The position numbers and the translations under genes are program-made. Shown in pieces: positions 58,161-64,000 of a DNA stretch of 64,000 nt. Source of the stretch: Hydractinia symbiolongicarpus (taxonomy: Eukaryota > Cnidaria > Hydrozoa > Anthoathecata > Hydractiniidae); NCBI RefSeq assembly GCF_029227915.1, contig NC_079878.1, positions 14,818,001 to 14,882,000 of the forward strand, written 5' to 3'. The notes beneath the pieces were generated by a model. That model worked only from the letters and a program-made list of their open reading frames with translations. It had not been told where the DNA came from and made no database searches. The stretch's first letter is position 1; every line of letters starts with the position of its first letter.

Positions 58161-59583
58161 TTAAGAAGCCAACAGATGTTCCAACCAAGAAAAAGTGTTT
58201 TAGATTCAATGATGAAATGGTTTTTAACCTCATTAACTGTCTATTAGATTATAAAGCAAAGTGTGAGTTTGAGAACATTGATTTTGATGCAGACAAACCA
58301 ATGCAATACAAAGTCATTCGAACTGAGTTGGCAAAATTATATCAAAATGAAGAAGAAGTGTTTGGGCCAGTGGAGGATACCTCCACTGAGCTCTCCCAAG
58401 AAAATGTTAGGGAAATGAAAAAAATGATAGCAAGAGGCTACCAAAGAGTGTTAGAAAAAATAAAAGATTTACGGCAGGGATTTTCTAAGGCAGTAATTAG
58501 TGGCACGCGTAGTGGCTGTGGCAGATTAGTGTATGAACACTATGACAGTTTGAAGCTCCTTTGGAGTGGAAGTGCAAACACAGAGCCCCTACCCAATGGC
58601 ATTGATAGTGCTGATGTGAATCAAACAAAATCAAGTAATGAAATGTTATCTGACCATGATGATCCAACTGCAAATATTAATAGTGTTGACAGTGGTGAAT
58701 ATGAAGATCCAGCAGATGACGATAATTTGAGCTTCTCATCAAGTGATCAGTCAGTCTCAAAAAATTCATGCACTGTTACTTCCACACCAAAAACTACATC
58801 AGCAGTGCCAAAACTTATTGATAATAAAAGAAAACAACTTGAGAGAAAGTTGTCATCTGCTCAGCGTGATACCTTACTGTTGAGAGAAGCAAAAGAAGAA
58901 AGATCTGATCGTAAAGAGCTCCAAGAGATGATTAAAAATTCTAATGAGTCCTTTACAGCTGCACTTAATAATATAAGCCAGGCTATGTTGCAAATTAGCG
59001 AAACTATGTCACACTCCATGCAGCTGATGGCACAATCATTCAGCCAGCAAGCAGGTCCAAGCTCACAAAATTATGAAAGCTATGGTAGACGTCACCATTT
59101 TCAGCATATAAATCCAAATTGTAATGTCGTCTCAAGCATCGTAACCCAAAACAACAACATAAGTCCCATCGATCCCAGTGGCGGTGGTTATTATCAATCA
59201 TTAATGAGGGAATGATACGAAGAAGAAAAAAACATGTGTATATAGTTCAGAGAGTGTTTCAGGAACAATTACATTGATGCAAGTTTATGTTCACAGACAA
59301 ACCTAAAAGTTATATTATGTTGATTGCCTAAACATTTATGTTATGTTAGTTGCCCAACAAACTATATGCCCTAAACGTTCTAATCCGTAGATTTTTAACA
59401 AAAATTAACAACAAACAAAAATATTTTCACTGTGAGTTACATTGAGCATAATAGGCTTTCAAATCTTTAGCAGTATCAGAAGAAACTTTTTATTGAAATT
59501 AATGTGCGAATTTCCTTTTACAGAACATGCAATACTTTATAAATCTTTACATTTTTTGTATATATTGTATATATATATAATTG

Positions 59584-60897
59584 TTAGTATGGAAGACTGT
59601 CCTGTATAAAATTTGTTATTACTTCCCGTACAACATCACCCTCTGCAAGATTTCCTAAATACACAGAGTAATCTAATTGTTGTGTCTCTGCTTTATGCTT
59701 TTCTATTTCAATTTTCACCAAATCAGGGTCAATAACACATTTGTTAAGTTCACATATATTGTGCAGCACAAAACATGCATAGATTGCCACAGGAACAAAA
59801 TCTATTTTTAAATCAACTTTCTTTGGTAAAAAACCCCATCTGGCTTTTAAGCGTCCAAAAGCACACTCGACTGGGTTTCTTGCTGACCGGAGCATGTTGT
59901 TAAATAACACTTGAGCATTTGTTGAACAACTATGGTACTCTTTCATACAGTACGGTGTCAAGGGGTATGCAGGGTCACCAATCAAATAGTTTGGAACTTT
60001 GGCTCGGCCTGGCAGGATGTCCTCATAAGTAATGGGTATTTCCTCATCTTTAAGTTTAGCAGCAATATTTGAGTTGGCGAACACCTTCGCGTCATGTACA
60101 CTGCCTGGCCACCTACAATCAACATCCATGAAATAGCCACGGAAATCGCATACTGCCTGAACGTTAAGAGAAAAATACATTTTGTAAGAAAAATAATCTT
60201 GTGAATGTTCACTAGGTCGTAAAATTTGTACGTGGGTGCCATCTATGCAGCCAAAAGCTTGCGTCATTCCAAATTTGGCCTCAAATTCTCCTACTTTTTC
60301 AAGCATCTCTTCTTTCGTTTTTGGCAGGGCTATGTATTTTGGTCCAAGCTTGTAAGTTATGCAGTTACAAACATCTCTTATGACTTTTGACACCGTAGAT
60401 ATGTGCAGGCCAAAAGTGTTTGCTGTCATTGATAAAGATCCTGTGTCTTTCAAGTAGTACAACGTTACTGCAACTTTTTTTTCTGCAGACAAGGCTCGAT
60501 AATTTGGAGATGTGTTGTCAGGAGTAATCCATATGCGTATTTGATCTACTAAATCAGTAAACATAGCCTTTGTCATTCTGAAGTTCTTTTTCCAATCCTC
60601 CTCGGGAAGAACATCAAAAAACATGTTCAACCACCACTGTTCCACTCGTCCTTGTTTGAACCATGTTGAACGAGGAATTCGGTTTTTCCTTTGCTCTTTC
60701 AATGCTTTCTGTTTTTTTATCCAACAGTTTCTTTTGCTTCCACTCAAAAGTGATGCAGTTAAAAGAGTTTTATAGTGAGTGTATTGAAGTGCTAAAATCA
60801 TTAACAATGTATTGAGCTGCAACAACAATGTTGATGATGTTAAAAAAATCTGTTTATTCGCTTGCAATTTTGTTTTATTTTCGTTTTGACGCGCCAT
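59584..60897 (-). CDS. PIF/Harbinger transposase, intact
   Basis: 437 residues from the ATG at 60897. A DDE_Tnp_4-type nuclease that excises and integrates the element, normally with the Myb-like partner. The N-terminal third contains a helix-turn-helix region (VTLYYLKDTGSLSMTANTFGLHISTVSKVI). Catalytic motifs are AFGCIDGTHVQI (first Asp), LIGDPAYPLTPY (second Asp) and NPVECAFGRLKARWGFL (Glu). Length and motif spacing match HARBI1-like proteins. No frame break. The start lies inside the GC-rich sub-terminal region about 145 bp from the element end. Confidence 0.93.
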   Translation of the reverse strand: MARQNENKTKLQANKQIFLTSSTLLLQLNTLLMILALQYTHYKTLLTASLLSGSKRNCWIKKQKALKEQRKNRIPRSTWFKQGRVEQWWLNMFFDVLPEEDWKKNFRMTKAMFTDLVDQIRIWITPDNTSPNYRALSAEKKVAVTLYYLKDTGSLSMTANTFGLHISTVSKVIRDVCNCITYKLGPKYIALPKTKEEMLEKVGEFEAKFGMTQAFGCIDGTHVQILRPSEHSQDYFSYKMYFSLNVQAVCDFRGYFMDVDCRWPGSVHDAKVFANSNIAAKLKDEEIPITYEDILPGRAKVPNYLIGDPAYPLTPYCMKEYHSCSTNAQVLFNNMLRSARNPVECAFGRLKARWGFLPKKVDLKIDFVPVAIYACFVLHNICELNKCVIDPDLVKIEIEKHKAETQQLDYSVYLGNLAEGDVVREVITNFIQDSLPY

Positions 60898-60982
60898 TAT
60901 ACTTTAGAAAATTTTAAATTTGGCGCTTGTGTTGTGAAATCGTCCCGGCGCACTTTTTTCCATATAAAGGCGGGATAAAATC

Positions 60983-61042
60983 ATCCCGGCAAACGTCCCG
61001 TCCCGGCAATCGTCCCGTCCCGCCTCTCATATAAACAGCCCC
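60983..61042 (-). repeat. Harbinger right terminal inverted repeat
   Basis: Inverted match of the left 60 bp, followed by TAA at 61043-61045. Confidence 0.95.
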
Positions 61043-61955
61043 TAAGAGTCAGTCATGTGTTTGCATGTGTTTACCATTTATTCGCTGAAATAAATTCTTG
61101 TAAAGAGAACATTTTCTTACTTGCATGTCATTTTGTTATGATATCTTTTCAACATTTTCCTATCCTTGTCAGAAAAGTTTGACCCCCCATTCCCCTCTTA
61201 ATACTAGATTCCTAACCAATTATATATATACAATATAAAATTTTGGAGTTTTTTGCGAGAATTAATTTTTTTATATCGGGTATTTATTATTAACTAAAAG
61301 AACATACATGTCTGAAGATTTTTGCAAAAACCGTTTTGCTGATGGTGAAGATTTAGTAATTTTAGTGAAAGAAAAATCAGTATTGTCAAATAATGAAAAC
61401 TTTATTGTGGATAAAAAATGAAAAACTAGGGTTAAGGTAGGTAACGTAATGATAAAATAAGAAAAGTATTTTCAGTGGTGTTTTCCTTGCCCCTGCGCAC
61501 TGGCCAGGCTAACTAAAGCTAACTGGCTTGAACTACACCTTTCACCACACCTTTCGTCAGCTATTTACCTAGCTAGTTAGCTAACTGCACTTGCTTTGTT
61601 TTGAAATATAATGGTAGTAACTATTGGGGACAATACTTTTTAAACTATAAAAATTAGCAATGTGGTGCCAACAATAACATTTCTTTCTGGTTTAACACGT
61701 TGGACACTTGACTTTTAGCTAGGCTAACCTTAAGACGGAATCAACAGTCTTCGGTCGTTTAATAACCTTGACTTTTTTTTTTTTGATAGAATACAGTCCA
61801 TAAACCATTAAAGAATACCCTTCTTTAATTTTAGTGTTATAATAGTAAAGCAGGAGATATAAAAGTTCTTTTATACCTCTATGGGTAAACCACAAGTTAA
61901 ATTTTCTGTTAATGTTGTTGTTATTTTCTTCTTGTTGCGCTACCATTGTGAAGAA
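61043..61955. other. Interior of the outer TIR element, right side
   Basis: Non-coding; a short minus-strand frame at 61719-61946 has no recognisable family. Confidence 0.4.
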
Positions 61956-62011
61956 TTTGTCCTAACAAGCGCTTTACTCGTGCCCAGACTGCGCTGTATG
62001 AAAGTCGGTAA

Positions 62012-62090
62012 TTGGCCTCAAAGTTTTAGGTACACTATAATGGCTTCTTTAATTCAATATATATTGACGTCAAAGTAGAATATCACCGTG
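62012..62090 (-). mobile_element. Helitron copy 5, 5'-proximal portion
   Basis: Reads TGGCCTCAAAGTTTTAGGTA and AATGGCTTCTTTAATT as in the array units, taking up where 51480 stops. It diverges after about 62090, so the TC end is lost. Confidence 0.7.
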
Positions 62091-63019
62091 AGGCATCCTA
62101 TAATTCTTTGGTCCTTGTGACGTTAATTCTGCAGCCATTATGAATTTCAAAGTTCGGGAAGAAGCATGAGCATGGGTAAGCACTATAACCAGGGGTCAAG
62201 TCGGAGTTGAATCTTTTAAGAATACGGTAACCCCCTTCAGAGTCAATTTTTTTTAAAAAAATTTTTTTTAATTTTGATTCTTTGATATATTTTCCTGATA
62301 TTTTTTTAAAAAGAATCAAAAATATTTATTGTTGAGGGATAAAATGGGAAAAATCCTTTTATCTTCCAGTGTTTTCAATAGCGTGCTCAAAGTTTAAGAT
62401 TCCTCAAATATATTTAATCTGTATAATAATTAAAGAGAGTTTTGTAGAAGAGAAGGAATAAAAAATGCATCAATTTTGATGTTTTGACCTTAACATCATA
62501 TTCAGCATCAGTAAATTGGTGTGTGTATAAATTTTCAACTTAATCCGACATGGGAAAGTGCTGTTTTGATGGCATCATTGTTACGGTCAAAGCCTTCTTA
62601 ATTTTCAACTTGTGCTAAGCCTCATATTTGAGCAAAGGTTAATTAGTACAAAATTAAAAAACCTGTTGTAGCAGCTTGTTTGTTTGATGTATAAATATGA
62701 AAATTTCACGATTTATCAATTTTCATGTGAGGATTTCGAAAATGACATTCGTTTTCTTTAAAAAAGTTGAGAAAGTGCTATGGCACATCAAAGAAAACAA
62801 ATTCGGGAAAGGTGTATTCTTCGAGTTACTTGTCAAAATTCGTCAAAGAACTTCATCGTTGAGTTTTTTACATTCAAATAGCTCTCCATCACTTTTAACA
62901 AATTCTGAGTGGTTCACAGATAACAAACAAATGTTGCTGGACGGAGCATCTCTCAACCCTTATCTCCGGATCTGCTGTGTGGCAGAATAATGCTATTTGT
63001 CAGGCAACGCTGGGTGTGA
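62091..63019. other. Non-coding region
   Basis: Holds an open plus-strand frame of 97 codons (62697-62990) that resembles nothing I know; weak support as a gene. Otherwise AT-rich. Confidence 0.4.
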
Positions 63020-63930
63020 TTTTACCACTACTTAGGCTAACGTAAACATTACATGAATTGTTATGATTTGTAGTGTTCCCTACACAAATCCAATGCAGTG
63101 CACCAGTGTGAAGGATTTGTATAAAAGGCTTATTTGACACAACTAAGGTCTCGTCCTGAACAGAAAATGATCTTACAACCATATATTTGACGTTTGTTTT
63201 TATCGCCAAAAAAGTAACGGAATAGATTATCTCGTGATTTTATATGTTGCGTACAAGCAGACATATATAGTTGCCGTATTTCTTCAAAGGCATTTTGTGA
63301 TCATCAGTTTGATGCACGAATAAAAGTCTTTGCTTCGTGGAAATTGAAGTTACCTAAAGTTGAGATAAATAGAAAGTGTGCGTATTCCGAGCGAAGAAAT
63401 TAAAGCAGAAATAAAAACATAGATAGATTTTTACAGACCTTGATATCATTGTTGTCATCCTTATCACGACTTGGCTGTATACAATCTTCGTTGTTGACAA
63501 CTTCACCATACCTTCTAAAAAAGAAGCTATCTTTGGGAGATTCTTTGCGCCATTTTTCCACTTTCAGTAGTACATATGATTACGTATATCACTTCTTTTA
63601 GGATAAAACCTCCTGTTTGTTGTCGGTGGAACACTGTCGTCTCAAAACAATTCATTCATGACATATATGTTAATGTGTGTTTCCATTTTTCGTACTTTAC
63701 GCACTCCTTCTGCAACTAGATGGGAATTTTTTTTAATGATTCTTTCATCGACTTTTTTGAACATTCCTCCAGCCTTAAAATTTACGATTTAATTATCTAC
63801 TACTAAGTTTTACAACTACAAAGACGACACGAAGCTTTAAACATATACCTTTTCAACAAAATGTTCAGAATGTGATTCAGGGAATGTGATCCATATAGTT
63901 CGTTTCCACCGTACACCTTTATTCTGTTGC
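63020..63930 (-). pseudogene. MULE-type transposase remnant with Ulp1-like tail
   Basis: Minus-strand blocks in order: WKRTIWITFPESHSEHFVEK (about 63900), VRKMETHINIYVMNELF, a stop, then VPPTTNRRFYPKRSDIRNHMYY (about 63600), VEKWRKESPKDSFFFRRYGE (about 63540), an intron with acceptor CAACTTTAG, STKQRLLFVHQTDDHKMPLKKYGNYICLL (about 63330), and after frameshifts AIKTNVKYMVVRSFSVQDET (about 63200). The closing FIQILHTGALHWICVGN block resembles the His region of Ulp1-type proteases that accompany some invertebrate MULE-like elements. The first catalytic Asp motif after ICLL is destroyed. Family identity rests on block order and resemblance. Confidence 0.6.
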
Positions 63931-64000
63931 CATTTATTTTTTAAGTTTTTAACGCAAAATTTTCTCTTTCATTCTGTGTTAGCATCAATCTAAACGGTAC

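Larger units (their letters stand above)
53161..59215 (+). pseudogene. Harbinger Myb/SANT-like protein, split by the Kolobok
   Basis: The coding frame starts at the ATG at 53161 (MAAKRALV), is broken by the Kolobok at the TTAA 53183-53186, and resumes at 58165. Removing the Kolobok and one TTAA gives an uninterrupted 358-codon frame ending at 59215. The N-terminal 90 residues (CFRFNDEMVFNLINCLLDY...VIRTELAKLY) form a Myb/SANT-like domain, as in the second protein of Harbinger elements, which binds the ends and brings the transposase to the nucleus. A serine/acidic linker and a C-terminal coiled coil (RKELQEMIKNSNESF) follow. The distal 333 codons from 58217 are intact, so the gene is disrupted only by the insertion. 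Confidence 0.85.
52879..61042. mobile_element. PIF/Harbinger DNA transposon, interrupted by a Kolobok
   Basis: 8.16 kb, or about 3.19 kb without the Kolobok. The inverted ends start GGGGCTGTTTATATGAGAGG and are identical for about 60 bp. TAA flanks both sides (52876-52878, 61043-61045), the 3-bp target duplication of this superfamily. It has the standard gene pair, a DDE transposase (minus) and a Myb/SANT-like protein (plus), in convergent orientation with 368 bp of spacer between their 3' ends. Confidence 0.95.
51481..62011. mobile_element. TIR element of unknown family that split Helitron copy 5
   Basis: Inverted ends of about 56 bp: 51481-51536 starts TTACCGACTTTCATACAG and 61956-62011 is its inverse. 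The two Helitron halves outside fit together end to end, so everything between arrived as one insertion or grew inside it. Without the Harbinger it is about 2.4 kb. It holds a LINE fragment and no recognisable transposase; a 75-codon minus-strand frame at 61719-61946 is unassigned. The target duplication is unclear (AATT on both sides at best). Confidence 0.6.

Noticed and set aside
61719-61946. 75-codon minus-strand frame near the right end of the outer TIR element, as its transposase exon
   Set aside because: Low-complexity Asn, Tyr and Lys runs and no catalytic or DNA-binding motif.
62697-62990. 97-codon plus-strand frame
   Set aside because: Clean frame but no recognisable motif, splice context or promoter; kept only as a note in the spacer entry.

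Overview
The window is AT-rich animal DNA with introns, GT-AG splice sites and dense transposons. It carries one recognisable host locus: two head-to-tail copies of a kynurenine 3-monooxygenase (KMO) gene on the minus strand at the left end (1-6352). Most of the rest is layered mobile DNA. The mix of families (Polinton, Kolobok, Harbinger, Helitron, Copia, Gypsy, THAP-type and MULE-type remnants, a tRNA-derived SINE) best fits a marine invertebrate, most likely a cnidarian. That is an inference from family resemblance; no rRNA or mitochondrial sequence fixes the species.

Layout. 1-6352: KMO copy A (first exon only, running off the left edge) and KMO copy B (two exons), whose 3.7-kb intron holds a piggyBac-type MITE and a hAT-like non-autonomous element. 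6736-13741: a Gypsy-type LTR retrotransposon with apparently identical 298-bp LTRs, a gag-pol -1 slippery site, a MYND zinc finger at the start of Pol, a nonsense codon and an RT deletion. 15220-16330: a dispersed repeat split by a foldback element, with an empty homologue at 26.9-27.15 kb. 16460-23580: four head-to-tail non-autonomous Helitrons on the minus strand, the second split by a degraded Copia element (17339-21767). 24.46-25.73 kb: a long (TA)n tract and a repeat-tipped TIR element. 27.8-28.19 and 49.64-50.0 kb: two copies of one SINE. 28197-40203: a decayed Polinton/Maverick with PolB, ATPase, integrase, major capsid and other genes, nearly all broken. 40.2-51.1 kb: mostly non-coding sequence with MITEs, OTU, THAP and LINE remnants and one tRNA-like sequence.

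The most interesting region is 51.1-62.1 kb, a four-layer nest. A Helitron copy is split by a TIR element (51481-62011). That element contains a Harbinger (52879-61042, TAA target duplication) with an intact transposase. The Harbinger's second gene (Myb/SANT-like) is split after its eighth codon by a Kolobok (53187-58160, TTAA duplication). The Kolobok looks intact: a nine-exon, 833-aa THAP transposase in which every splice phase closes, and a convergent three-exon gene for a 197-aa protein resembling the cytoplasmic 'ballast' domain of the P2X7 receptor. The Kolobok's right end also carries a TATA-like box, an ATG exon and a splice donor that can be joined in frame to the interrupted Harbinger gene. 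The right edge (63.0-63.9 kb) holds a broken MULE-type transposase.

How the genes work together: KMO belongs to the kynurenine pathway. All other recognisable genes serve transposition or virus-like element functions, and only the Harbinger and Kolobok transposases and the P2X7-like gene look intact.
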